NCBI GenBank assembly: GCA_013288045.1
Contig: JABDCP010000003.1
Coordinates: 69,883-115,185 of the forward strand
DNA: 45,303 bases
Direction of reading: 5' to 3'
From: Candidatus Babelota bacterium
Lineage (GTDB): Bacteria; Babelota; Babeliae; Babelales; Babelaceae
The notes under the pieces are model-generated. The model worked only from the letters and a program-made list of their open reading frames with translations, was not told where the DNA came from and made no database searches. Of the stretch, positions 16,322 through 24,159 are shown piece by piece (position 1 is the first letter of the stretch; the number at the start of each line of letters is the position of its first letter). The translations under genes and the position numbers were made by a program.

Positions 16322-16403
16322 TTTGAACCTAAATGCGAGAAGAATATGGTGCATTTCTTAAAATCATTTTTTTACGATTAACCATGAAGTAGAACAATCC
16401 TTA

Positions 16404-16435
16404 GCCGAAGTACCTGAGTACTCGGCGTTTTTATT
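16404..16435 (+). terminator. strong rho-independent terminator upstream of recA
   Basis: GCCGA(A)GTAC pairs with GTACTCGGC across a CTGA loop, with a single bulged A, followed immediately by GTTTTTATT. It separates the ankyrin pair from recA and is the most convincing terminator in the window. Confidence 0.8.
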
Positions 16436-16506
16436 GCGTCTTTCATAAATGCTGGTAAACTTAATAAACAAAGTGAAAATGTCTTGTACTACCTCACAGG
16501 AAAGCA

Positions 16507-17598
16507 ATGTCCATGAACGATAAAAAGAAGACAGTTGATCAAACCAGCGAAAAAATGAAGGTTCTTGAGAGCGTTCTTGAGCAGATTGATAAGCAGTTCG
16601 GCAAAAATTCGATTATGTATCTTGGGCAGAATACAGCTACTGTCTCTAACAATGATGTTATCTCTACCGGCTCAATCCTTATAGATAATGCTTTAGGTAT
16701 CCGTGGCTTTCCTCGTGGTCGTATTGTTGAAATTTTTGGACCAGAAGCGACCGGCAAAACAACCTTAGCACTTCAGGTGTTAGCTCAAGCACAGTCTCAA
16801 GGTGGTGTGTGTGCCTTTATTGATGCTGAACACTCCTTAGATCCTGCCTATGCGTCCAATCTCGGTATTAATACGAATGATCTATTGATCTCACAGCCAG
16901 ATTATGGTGAGCAAGCTCTTGATATAGCTGAAATGCTTATTCGCTCGGGTGCAGTAGACGTTATCGTCATTGACTCTGTTGCAGCTCTTGTTCCCAAAGC
17001 TGAGCTTGAAGGTGAAATGGGAGATGTGCATATGGGCCTTCAGGCACGCCTTATGTCGCAAGCACTGAGAAAACTGACTCCCGCTGTACATAAATCGCGC
17101 ACGGTACTCATATTTATTAACCAGGTGCGAGCAAATATAAATTCTATGGCCTTTGCAGAAAAAGAGGTTACCACTGGCGGTAAAGCCTTGAAATTTTATG
17201 CGTCTCTTCGCTTAGATGTACGACGTATTCAGGCAATTAAAAATGGCGATGCCCATATAGGTAATCGCTTATCGATTAAAGTAGTAAAAAATAAATTAGC
17301 CGCTCCATTTAAAAAGGCTGAAGTAGATCTTATATTTAGTGAAGGTATTTCTCCTGAACTAGATCTTATAGGTATAGCTCTTGAGCTTGGTGTTATTAAG
17401 CAGTCTGGAGCATGGTTCTCCTATGGGACAGAGCGCTTAAGCCAAGGTAAAGACCAGTTAAGAGTGCTTTTGCGTGAGCATAAGGATGTAGCAGCAAAAA
17501 TCCGTAAGCAGGTGCTTGAACTTATGGGGGTTCAAGTTGCAGGAGCTCGTGCAGCTGAAGCTGAAAAGAGCCCTAAAAAGCAGGTAAGTGCTGCTTAA
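16507..17598 (+). CDS. recA: recombinase RecA
   Basis: DNA strand-exchange ATPase for recombinational repair and SOS induction, 363 residues. Walker A is GPEATGKTT (78-86). Further motifs are [35 protein letters not shown] (Walker B plus loop L1), [22 protein letters not shown] and [12 protein letters not shown]. Loop L2 between INQ.R and TTGG is unusual: the near-universal GVMFGNPE is replaced by [11 protein letters not shown], one residue longer. AGGA lies 6 bases before the ATG. No typical SOS box was seen in the 70 bases upstream. The gene heads a rightward run of translation and division genes, with 42 bases to infC and no terminator between. Confidence 0.97.
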   Translation: MSMNDKKKTVDQTSEKMKVLESVLEQIDKQFGKNSIMYLGQNTATVSNNDVISTGSILIDNALGIRGFPRGRIVEIFGPEATGKTTLALQVLAQAQSQGGVCAFIDAEHSLDPAYASNLGINTNDLLISQPDYGEQALDIAEMLIRSGAVDVIVIDSVAALVPKAELEGEMGDVHMGLQARLMSQALRKLTPAVHKSRTVLIFINQVRANINSMAFAEKEVTTGGKALKFYASLRLDVRRIQAIKNGDAHIGNRLSIKVVKNKLAAPFKKAEVDLIFSEGISPELDLIGIALELGVIKQSGAWFSYGTERLSQGKDQLRVLLREHKDVAAKIRKQVLELMGVQVAGARAAEAEKSPKKQVSAA

Positions 17599-17640
17599 GA
17601 ATAGAGATACGTAAGTGATAACCATGAGGGTGTGTATAAT

Positions 17641-18189
17641 TTGAAACCAACAAAAAAAGAAGCGACCAACAGTCAGCCGATAAACGATAAGATTCGTTTT
17701 GATAAGATGCAGGTAATATCTCACGATGGTTCTAATCTAGGTATTTTATCTCGTGCAGAGGCATTACAATTAGCACGGACGTCGAATCTTGATTTAGTAT
17801 TGTTAACGGCAGCTGGTGGTGATGGGATGCCCGTTACTAAGATTATGGACTTTGGTAAAGCGCTCTATGCAAAGAAAAAGCAGGCAGGAGAGGCTAAGAA
17901 AAGCCAAAAGGTAATCCAAGTAAAAGAGATGAAGTTTCGTCCTAAGATTGGCGAACATGATTTTATGACCAAGATGAACCAAGCGATTGAGTTCCTTAAC
18001 GAAGGAAAGCATGTGAAGGTTACGCTTATGTTTCGAGGTCGTGAGATTGGCATGAAAGAGGAACGGGGAAAAGAGCTTTTTGATAAAATTGCAGAAGCAT
18101 TTGAAAAAGCTGGATTAACAAAGATTTTTGCAGAAAAAGATTCGAAGATTGGACAGCTCTGGTCGCGTATCTACTATTTAAAGAAGTAA
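17641..18189 (+). CDS. infC: translation initiation factor IF-3
   Basis: Binds the 30S subunit, prevents premature 50S joining and checks the start codon. The N-terminal domain is clear (INDKIRFDKMQVISHDGSNLGILSRAEAL, then LDLVLL), followed by the linker with MDFGKALYAKKKQ and the C-terminal domain (EMKFRPKIGEHDFMTK, HVKVTLMFRGREI). About 182 residues. No ATG is available at the N-terminus. I prefer TTG 17641, 10 bases after GAGGG; GTG 17632 is in frame but only one base from the GAGGG. Rare starts are typical of infC, because IF-3 represses its own translation through them. It is followed by rpmI and rplT in the standard operon. Confidence 0.95.
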   Translation: MKPTKKEATNSQPINDKIRFDKMQVISHDGSNLGILSRAEALQLARTSNLDLVLLTAAGGDGMPVTKIMDFGKALYAKKKQAGEAKKSQKVIQVKEMKFRPKIGEHDFMTKMNQAIEFLNEGKHVKVTLMFRGREIGMKEERGKELFDKIAEAFEKAGLTKIFAEKDSKIGQLWSRIYYLKK

Positions 18190-18199
18190 GGAACTCAGT

Positions 18200-18394
18200 A
18201 TGTATAAAGTGAAGACCCATTCAGGGGCAAAAAAAAGATTCAAAAAGCTAAAGAGTGGTCTTATTAAGGCATATCATCCTTATAAGCGTCACTTGTTAAC
18301 GAAGAAAACAACTAAGAGAAAGCGGACCTTAAGAAACACGATGTATCTATCGGCTGCCGTAGTAGGGCACGTTTCACCGCTTTTACCGTATTAA
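18200..18394 (+). CDS. rpmI: 50S ribosomal protein L35
   Basis: 64 residues, the family's usual length. It starts MYKVKTHSGAKKRFKKLKSG and continues through the basic KRHLLTKKTTKRKRTLR region typical of L35. AAGGA lies 7 bases before the ATG. It sits between infC and rplT in the conserved operon order. Confidence 0.97.
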   Translation: MYKVKTHSGAKKRFKKLKSGLIKAYHPYKRHLLTKKTTKRKRTLRNTMYLSAAVVGHVSPLLPY

Positions 18395-18424
18395 TACCAT
18401 TACAGTGATTGAAAGGATAGTACC

Positions 18425-18775
18425 ATGACGAGAATTAAACGCGGAACGGTTACTAAAAAGCGTCATAGTCGTTTATTAAAAAAGACCAAAGGATTCTGGG
18501 GACAACGCAGTAATGTTTTCCAGCGTGCTAAAGAAACATTAATGCGGGCAATGGCTTTTGCATTTACCGGTAGAAAGTTGCGCAAGCGCGATATGCGCTC
18601 GCTCTTTATTATGCGTATTAAAGCAGCAGCAGAGCGTAATGGAACGAAGTATAATACTTTGATCCATGGTCTTCATAAGGCTGATATTCAGTTGAATAGG
18701 AAGATGCTGAGCCAGCTTGCTGTGTATGATCCTCAGATATTTGCAAAATTGGTAGCGATGGCGCAGGCAGCTTAG
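18425..18775 (+). CDS. rplT: 50S ribosomal protein L20
   Basis: 116 residues, the usual size. The conserved pattern TRIKRGTVTKKRHSRLLKKTKGFWGQRSNVFQRAKE is followed by AFTGRKLRKRDMRSLFIMRI and the C-terminal globular domain (LIHGLHKADIQLNRKMLSQLAV). L20 is needed early in 50S assembly and in some bacteria represses this operon through an mRNA structure. No such structure was identified here. GAAAGGA lies before the ATG. Confidence 0.97.
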   Translation: MTRIKRGTVTKKRHSRLLKKTKGFWGQRSNVFQRAKETLMRAMAFAFTGRKLRKRDMRSLFIMRIKAAAERNGTKYNTLIHGLHKADIQLNRKMLSQLAVYDPQIFAKLVAMAQAA

Positions 18776-18838
18776 GTGAGCGCGCATAGCTAGGTAGTAG
18801 TAACGGAATATACGCAAAAGCGTAGATAAGGAATTGTG

Positions 18839-19123
18839 ATGGAAACTGTACAGCCGCTTGAAAGATTACAAGCTCTTGAAAAGAGAATTGCTCATATTAT
18901 CGACCTTCTTCATGCAGAGCGTGATCGCACTGCGATGTTAGTGGAAGAAAAAAATGCACTCCTTATGCGTATTGACGCTATGGAGTCTTCTCTTCTGAAG
19001 GAAACGAAAAGTATTGAAGATTTGTCACGAGAGCGTGTACTCACCAAAAAGATGGTTGATGAGCTTATTCAGACGATTGATGAGCTTGTAGAGACTATTC
19101 CTCAGTCGGAGGTTTCCCTGTAG
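18839..19123 (+). CDS. small coiled-coil protein, ZapB-like by position
   Basis: 94 residues, almost all helical with heptad spacing of Leu, Ile and Met (LERLQALEKRIAHIIDLL, then ERVLTKKMVDELIQTIDELVE), so probably a homodimeric coiled coil. No enzymatic motif. AAGGA is 6 bases before ATG 18839. It lies directly upstream of zapA, a place where other bacteria often carry a short coiled-coil cell-division gene; a ZapB-like role in organising FtsZ is therefore a reasonable inference. Coiled-coil sequences align poorly, so family membership cannot be claimed from sequence alone. Confidence 0.65.
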   Translation: METVQPLERLQALEKRIAHIIDLLHAERDRTAMLVEEKNALLMRIDAMESSLLKETKSIEDLSRERVLTKKMVDELIQTIDELVETIPQSEVSL

Positions 19124-19162
19124 GAAGAGCGGTTACCGATTCTTTGGAGCGTGGAGAGCACG

Positions 19163-19462
19163 ATGACAAAAGAACTAAAAAAATATAAAGTAACCATCGC
19201 TGGAGAGAGTTATTTCTTGGTGAGTGATGAAACTGAAGAGCAAGTAATGCGCGTAGCAAAGCATGTGAATGATCAAATGCGTACGATTGCTCAATCAGGA
19301 CTTTCAGATGATCCACAAAGGCTTGCTGTACTCGTTGCTTTGCAAAGTACCAGTAAGATGATGGAACATGGAGAGCTTTTAAAGCATCATCAAGAATCCA
19401 CGGAAAGAATGATTGAACTTCTATCTGAGCAGGTTCCTCAGGAAAGTCCGGTAGCTTCCTAG
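19163..19462 (+). CDS. zapA: cell division protein ZapA
   Basis: About 99 residues. The N-terminal ZapA fold is visible (KKYKVTIAGESYFLVSDETEEQVMRVAKHVNDQMRTI), followed by the AVLVALQ helix and a C-terminal coiled coil. ZapA cross-links FtsZ filaments at midcell. ATG 19163 is preceded by GGAG with 6-base spacing; an in-frame GTG at 19151 is less likely. The order zapA-rny-ymdB is conserved in several bacterial groups, which supports the call. Confidence 0.88.
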   Translation: MTKELKKYKVTIAGESYFLVSDETEEQVMRVAKHVNDQMRTIAQSGLSDDPQRLAVLVALQSTSKMMEHGELLKHHQESTERMIELLSEQVPQESPVAS

Positions 19463-19496
19463 TCTCGTTTCCTTCCGTTCTACGACGTTTTCGCAG

Positions 19497-19510
19497 CAGA
19501 GATATCTCTG
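19497..19510. other. 14-bp perfect palindrome in the zapA-rny gap
   Basis: CAGAGATATCTCTG is perfectly self-complementary and is flanked by CGCA (left) and TGCG (right), which extend the dyad across a small internal loop. It could be an operator, or a hairpin after zapA; there is no T-tract. The rest of the 181-base gap holds a possible TATACT -10 about 40 bases before rny. Confidence 0.45.
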
Positions 19511-19643
19511 GATGCGGGTAAAAAGGATGTGATAAACTTAAAAGATTTCCAATAGTATTATTAATGGGGGTCCTGGTAGTTTGTTACTCAGTATGATATA
19601 CTGTAGAGTAAATTTTGATAGTTGATGGAAGTTAGGATAGATC

Positions 19644-21203
19644 ATGACCGTATTAGTAACAGTTCTTATCGCCACAGCGGCATTAGTTGGCGTCATAATA
19701 GTTTTAGTATATGCCTACCGCATGTATATACGGGCTCAGCAGATGCTGACCGAAGCACGTTCTAAGTGGGAAAGTGCCCGTAAAGGGATCGAAGCTGAGA
19801 AGCGTGAAGCTCTTATTCAATTGAAGGATGAACTCTATAAGAAGCGTACCGAATTTGATTTGGATATGAAGCGTGAACGAGCAGAGCTTGAGCGATTTCA
19901 GATTAAAATCAATGGCAAGTATGATGCTATCGAGAAAAAAGAACAACGCCTTGAAGAATTAGCCAATGAGCTGCAGCAAAAGGAAAGAACCTTGTCTCGT
20001 GCTATCGATGCACAGCGGGCTCATGAGTTGAAGCTTAAAAAGGTTTACGATGATCTGACGAGTAAGTTGGAATCGATGAGTGGCATGACCCGAGAACAGG
20101 CTCGTGCGGCGCTTCTTGAAGCACTTGAAGATGAAGTGATACTTTCAAACCAAAAATATATCCAGAAGATTGAGGAAGAAGCTCGATCTATTGCTAAAGA
20201 GAAAGCACAAAACATTGTGGTTACTGCTATGCAGCGCTACACTGCAGATCAGGTTGCTCCAAACTCATCAGGTGCGGTTCATTTACCAAATGATGAGATG
20301 AAGGGGCGCATTATCGGTAAAGAAGGGCGTAATATTAAGGCTCTAGAAACAGCGACTGGTATGGAGTTTATTATCGGAGATACCCCAGAAGTTATTACGA
20401 TTTCTGGATTTAATCCGATACGTCGCGAAGTAGCACGAAGATCGTTAGAAAAATTAATAGCTGATGGTCGTATTAATCCAACTCGTATTGAAGAAACGGT
20501 GGTTCAATGTGAGGCTGAAATTGAAGAGATGATTCAAGAGTACGGCAAAAATGCGATTCTTGAATTTAACTTGCAGGGTATTAAGCCTGAGATTGTCACG
20601 CTGCTTGGTAGATTACATTTTAGAACAAGCTTTTCACAAAACGTCCTTTCACATAGTATCGAAGTAGGGATCCTTGCCCGTATGGTTGCTGAGGAATTAG
20701 GTCTTCCTAATCCTGATATTGCCCTACGTGGTGGGTTACTGCATGATATTGGTAAGGCGGTTTCGGCTGAAATTGAAGGGCCTCACGCAGTCATTGGTGC
20801 GGATATAGCAAAACGATGTGGTGAGGATCCGATGATCGTGAACTGTATTGCTGCGCATCATGAAGAAGTATCATTTGAATCGATTTATAGTCCTATTGTG
20901 ATGATAGCGGATACGATATCGGCTTCTCGACCAGGGGCACGACGTGAAACCTTATCTGCCTATATTAAACGACTTGAAAAGCTTGAAGAGATATCCTATG
21001 GCTTTGAAGGGGTTAAAAAGGCATATGCACTCCAGGCTGGCCGTGAGGTACGTGTTATTGTTCAGGAAGATTACTTGGATGATGAAAAAGCAGCTCAATT
21101 GGCACGCATGATTGCACGTAAGATCGAAAAAGATATGGCGTTCCCTGGACAGATCAAGGTAAACGTTATTCGTGAAAAACGTTCTATCGAATATGCAAAA
21201 TAG
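19644..21203 (+). CDS. rny: ribonuclease Y
   Basis: Membrane-bound endoribonuclease that starts mRNA decay. The 519 residues show an N-terminal membrane helix (about 4-27), a long charged coiled coil (30-200), a KH domain with the GRIIGKEGRNIKALE motif (about 225-240), and an HD domain with HSIEVGILARMVAEELG, GGLLHDIGKA, HHEEV and DTISASRPGARRE. This is the complete family architecture at the usual length. AGGA stands 6 bases before the ATG. ymdB begins 3 bases after the stop. Confidence 0.97.
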   Translation: MTVLVTVLIATAALVGVIIVLVYAYRMYIRAQQMLTEARSKWESARKGIEAEKREALIQLKDELYKKRTEFDLDMKRERAELERFQIKINGKYDAIEKKEQRLEELANELQQKERTLSRAIDAQRAHELKLKKVYDDLTSKLESMSGMTREQARAALLEALEDEVILSNQKYIQKIEEEARSIAKEKAQNIVVTAMQRYTADQVAPNSSGAVHLPNDEMKGRIIGKEGRNIKALETATGMEFIIGDTPEVITISGFNPIRREVARRSLEKLIADGRINPTRIEETVVQCEAEIEEMIQEYGKNAILEFNLQGIKPEIVTLLGRLHFRTSFSQNVLSHSIEVGILARMVAEELGLPNPDIALRGGLLHDIGKAVSAEIEGPHAVIGADIAKRCGEDPMIVNCIAAHHEEVSFESIYSPIVMIADTISASRPGARRETLSAYIKRLEKLEEISYGFEGVKKAYALQAGREVRVIVQEDYLDDEKAAQLARMIARKIEKDMAFPGQIKVNVIREKRSIEYAK

Positions 21204-21206
21204 ACG

Positions 21207-22049
21207 ATGAGTGTACTCAAGGTCCTCATGTTAGGGGATATCTGTGCAGCTCCTGGAAGAGCAATCTTTCAGAAGCATTGTGCGCAGTTAAAGCAGCAGT
21301 ATGGAGCGGATGCGGTTATAGTTAATGGAGAGAATAGCGCCTCCAATGGAAAAGGAATCACTTCACGTATCATGAAGTTCTTTAAACATCATAGTGTGAA
21401 TGTCGTAACCTCCGGAAACCACATATGGGCCCAGAGAGAAATCTACAGCTATCTTAAAGCCAATACTGATCTTCTTCGTCCGGCGAATTTCCCCTCAGAG
21501 TGCCCTGGGGTTGGTGTTACTACCTTCGAGGTGCGGGGTTATACTGTAGGGGTAATTAATCTACAAGCACGGACCTTTATGCGAGAATTTGTATCGTGTC
21601 CTTTTAAAGCTGCTGAATCTCTTTTAACCTATCTTAAACCACGCACTAAAATTATTATTGTCGATTTTCATGGTGAAGCTACTTCCGAGAAGATGGGCCT
21701 AGCCTATTTTTTGGAGGGTAAAGTTTCTGCAGTAGTGGGTACTCATACGCATGTCTTAACCCATGATGCACGTATACTGCCTGGTGGTACAGCTTATATT
21801 ACCGATCTTGGTATGGCTGGTGCCTTAAACTCAATGATTGGCATGAAAAAAGAGCCGATTATCACCCATATGATCACCCAATTGCCCATACGGTTTGAAG
21901 TAGAGACGACCGGTCCAATGGTACTGAGTGGCGCGTGCATTTCCATCGATACTACTACCGGTAAAGCAGTGGGTATCGAGCCTATCAAAGTTATCGATGA
22001 AGCGATTGTCCTTGAAGGACCTGACGAGTTCGACGAACGAAAATACTAA
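21207..22049 (+). CDS. ymdB: YmdB-family metallophosphoesterase (2',3'-cyclic nucleotide phosphodiesterase)
   Basis: 280 residues, slightly longer than the usual 260-270. Metal-ligand motifs are LGDICAAPGR, VNGENSASNGKGI, TSGNHIW, DFHGEATSEK and GTHTHV, followed by the conserved ITDLGMAGALNSMIGM region. Characterised homologues hydrolyse cyclic nucleotides and interact functionally with RNase Y. There is no ribosome binding site and only 3 bases after rny, so translation is probably coupled. The extra C-terminal residues (IEPIKVIDEAIVLEGPDEF) extend past the family's usual end. Confidence 0.94.
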   Translation: MSVLKVLMLGDICAAPGRAIFQKHCAQLKQQYGADAVIVNGENSASNGKGITSRIMKFFKHHSVNVVTSGNHIWAQREIYSYLKANTDLLRPANFPSECPGVGVTTFEVRGYTVGVINLQARTFMREFVSCPFKAAESLLTYLKPRTKIIIVDFHGEATSEKMGLAYFLEGKVSAVVGTHTHVLTHDARILPGGTAYITDLGMAGALNSMIGMKKEPIITHMITQLPIRFEVETTGPMVLSGACISIDTTTGKAVGIEPIKVIDEAIVLEGPDEFDERKY

Positions 22050-22124
22050 ACCCTTGAGTTTTCTATAAGAAATATTTTATACTTATTTAAATGGTAAATA
22101 TTTCACCAGCGGAAAGGATATAGT

Positions 22125-22313
22125 ATGACAAGGTTTAGTAAAAAAGGTCAGAAAAAGATTGCCGAGGTTATGAAGGAATTAGAAGAGGGTACTCTTACGC
22201 GTGGTCCCTTAGATACACCTGTGCATAGTCACAAGCGCGCTCTTAAGATAGCTGAAGATGAGGCGCGCCAGTTACATGTGGTAAAGAAAAAGCCTCATCG
22301 TAAGAAATCATAA
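22125..22313 (+). CDS. small basic protein, DUF6496-like, copy 1
   Basis: 62 residues, rich in Lys and Arg. It opens TRFSKKGQKKIAEVMKELEEGTLTRG, which matches the next gene's SQKKIAEVMKKWEKGELKSG region, so the two are paralogues. The C-terminal half (RALKIAEDEARQLHVVKKK) corresponds to the AI-G-SEARKAG region of the family but has diverged. AAAGGA is 6 bases before the ATG. Function is unknown; the charge suggests nucleic-acid or acidic-partner binding. Confidence 0.75.
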   Translation: MTRFSKKGQKKIAEVMKELEEGTLTRGPLDTPVHSHKRALKIAEDEARQLHVVKKKPHRKKS

Positions 22314-22345
22314 GAAAATAGTGAACTCATACAAAAGGAGATACA

Positions 22346-22525
22346 ATGGCAAAATACGGCAAAGACAGTCAAAAGAAAATAGCTGAAGTCATGAAAAAAT
22401 GGGAAAAAGGCGAGCTTAAGAGTGGCAAATCAGAAAAACCGGTAACGAGCCAAAGGCAGGCAGTTGCTATAGGAATATCTGAAGCGCGCAAAGCAGGCGG
22501 CAAAGTACCGCCCAAAAAGAAATAA
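22346..22525 (+). CDS. small basic protein, DUF6496-like, copy 2 (59 codons)
   Basis: A 59-residue protein beginning MAKYGKDSQKKIAEVM and ending AGGKVPPKKK, with the conserved SQRQAVAIGISEARKAGGK segment. This is the typical pattern of the widespread small protein family DUF6496. AAAAGGAG stands 6 bases before the ATG. It begins 32 bases after its paralogue, and the pair ends at a strong hairpin. The gene is easily missed because of its length. No function is known for the family. Confidence 0.85.
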   Translation: MAKYGKDSQKKIAEVMKKWEKGELKSGKSEKPVTSQRQAVAIGISEARKAGGKVPPKKK

Positions 22526-22588
22526 TAGACCAGACGTAATAGTTTCAAAAAGCCAAACCTCAGAATTTGAGGGATATAGGTATTTGTT

Positions 22589-22624
22589 GTGAAGAGGGAG
22601 CTCCTAAAAGGGCTCCTTCTTCAC
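22589..22624 (+). terminator. terminator after the small-protein pair
   Basis: GTGAAGA (22589-22595) pairs with TCTTCAC (22618-22624), and GGAGC pairs with GCTCC inside, giving a 13-bp stem with one G-T pair. It is followed by TTTATG. Confidence 0.7.
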
Positions 22625-22625
22625 T

Positions 22626-23239
22626 TTATGCATTTAACTGCTCTTCATGAACTTACAACGTAATGCATATAGCGCGAGAACCCTCTATGCATGAGCAATG
22701 CAGTTTAATAGTTGGGCAATTGCCATGTTTGTCTGCTCTGCGAGGTGAGCAGTACTTTCCACCTTTTACGATGAACATATAATGGCCAGATTGGTTTTAG
22801 GCAATACTATTACTACCTACTAAAAGATGGGGGATTTTGAAGCATCCTGAAACTTGCGTAGAACTAAGTAAGCAAGTGAGAGCAAAAAGACAATGCTGTC
22901 TGTAATCATCATATCATCATTCAGAATAAGCCACTGGGGTATACTTGGAGTTGTATGCTTCAGTACGATTGGGGAGCTTCTTTCAGAGAAATCAAATTAC
23001 TCACCTATTCATGGAGTTATGGCGGTAACTAATTTATATCTTGAAAGAGGGGTCTTTTTTTTTGTATATTGTTTATATGTGGATGAATTTTATAATGGAT
23101 CAAGGAGGGAAGACTACCACTAAGTGAAATTTTTTTACTTCATTATATAAATGTAGATTCTTGTTGTTAAAACATATTAAAAAAGGGGCGCCAATCTTTC
23201 AAGATAAAAAAGATATTTCGCCAGAAAAAAGGAATGATT
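22626..23239. other. 614-base region without a supported gene
   Basis: No convincing gene. An open frame at 22893-23123 on the plus strand lacks a ribosome binding site and protein-like composition. Its 3' part is interrupted by low-complexity T runs (GGGGTCTTTTTTTTTG near 23050). The final 80 bases are very AT-rich and probably contain the promoter of the secreted protein at 23240. Confidence 0.5.
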
Positions 23240-23830
23240 ATGAATATTATATCAAAAGTTTTGACCTTTGGACTACTCATGGTAGCATTACCTATGGTTG
23301 CAGTTGATAGCTGTACCAATCGTAGCTGCAACAAGCCTACTAGCTGTAATGACCGCTGTAAAGAAGATAATTGCATTGAACGTGACTGCATTGTAGGTGC
23401 ATACACCGGTTTTCTGAGCGGTTCATTTTATACCCCCCACGATGCTATTGTCGCCCAGTTTAATCCAGGTGGTACTATGACTATTTCAGATGTTGGTAGC
23501 GTTCAACCAGCAACTCCAACTACAGAATTCGTGGGAACTTGGAGATGTGCAGGCAAGAATACCTATACATTTAAAGCCGTTGCTACAGGAGCCTTTATTA
23601 CCTGTCCTGCGGGAGCTGTTTGTGGCTCTATAAATAGTGTCCAATACTTAACCTTAACGGGCACGATTACATTTGATACAGGATGTCAAAATGGTACGGG
23701 GACAAATGTCACATTCACTGAATGGACTGATTATACCTTAACGACAATACGTAACCCAGGTACTGGCCCGGGTGACGGTGGACCATTTTTGAACCAAATG
23801 ATCACCTTGTTACGCTATCCTAACGCTTAA
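23240..23830 (+). CDS. secreted protein with Cys-rich N-terminus and beta-rich (lipocalin-like?) domain
   Basis: About 196 residues. A signal peptide (ISKVLTFGLLMVALPMVAVDS) is followed by six cysteines within about 25 residues (C-TNRS-C-NKPTS-C-NDR-C-KEDN-C-IERD-C), then a beta-rich domain. That domain (GFLSGSFYTPHDAIVAQF, GTMTISDVGS, FVGTWRCAGKNTYTFKAVA) reads like a small barrel such as a lipocalin-type fold; this is only a pattern impression. Further Cys residues suggest disulfides, consistent with export. ATG 23240 has AAGGA 6-7 bases upstream, while the earlier ATG at 23234 abuts it. No known family recognised. A clear hairpin terminator follows, so it is monocistronic. Confidence 0.7.
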   Translation: MNIISKVLTFGLLMVALPMVAVDSCTNRSCNKPTSCNDRCKEDNCIERDCIVGAYTGFLSGSFYTPHDAIVAQFNPGGTMTISDVGSVQPATPTTEFVGTWRCAGKNTYTFKAVATGAFITCPAGAVCGSINSVQYLTLTGTITFDTGCQNGTGTNVTFTEWTDYTLTTIRNPGTGPGDGGPFLNQMITLLRYPNA

Positions 23831-24159
23831 ACTTTTAGGTAAGCAAATATTTTAGGTACATAAGAGTAGGTGGGCAGTCTTTGACGTTCCCACCTACTTC
23901 CTATCAAATTATTTTATACGCTCCATTATAACCCTTCTCCAATCATTAGCATAACCAATGCTTTCTGGTATTCTATATAGATAAACGTAAGATGTGCGCT
24001 TGATAAAATTGTTGAACTGAGAGTGCATTACGCGATGAACTATTCCACGATACACGAGCATTTCAGAAATGACAGATTTTTGTAAGTATTACAATAAAGG
24101 GCTTCTAGGCGGGATCTCTGTGTTATTATTTTAACCATATATAAACTAAAAGGTAAACC
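23831..24159. other. intergenic region before the ankyrin gene at 24160
   Basis: Holds the terminator at 23865-23898. The remainder is AT-rich and without an open frame of note; it presumably contains the promoter for the ankyrin gene, but no clear -35/-10 pair was identified. Confidence 0.5.
23865..23898 (+). terminator. hairpin terminator after the Cys-rich secreted protein
   Basis: AGTAGGTGGG (23865-23874) pairs perfectly with CCCACCTACT (23889-23898) around a 14-base loop. The following TCCTATCAAATTATTTTATA is AT-rich. Confidence 0.6.

Larger units (their letters stand above)
11768..16390 (+). repeat. tandem duplication of a whole ankyrin gene with its flanks
   Basis: Copy 1 spans about 11768-14283 and copy 2 about 14284-16390. 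Both begin TGTGG(T/C)TGCAGAC, share the leader through the ATG, and share the downstream non-coding sequence ending ACCATGAAGT. The copies differ in length by about 408 bases, the size of four repeat units inside the genes. Confidence 0.9.

Noticed and set aside
19438-19456. AGGAAAGTCCGG near the zapA end, resembling the start of RNase P RNA
   Set aside because: It is codons of zapA (QESPV), and the rest of the RNase P RNA core does not follow; the gap is too short.
22893-23123. 76-codon open frame on the plus strand
   Set aside because: No ribosome binding site, low-complexity T runs inside and no recognisable protein pattern.
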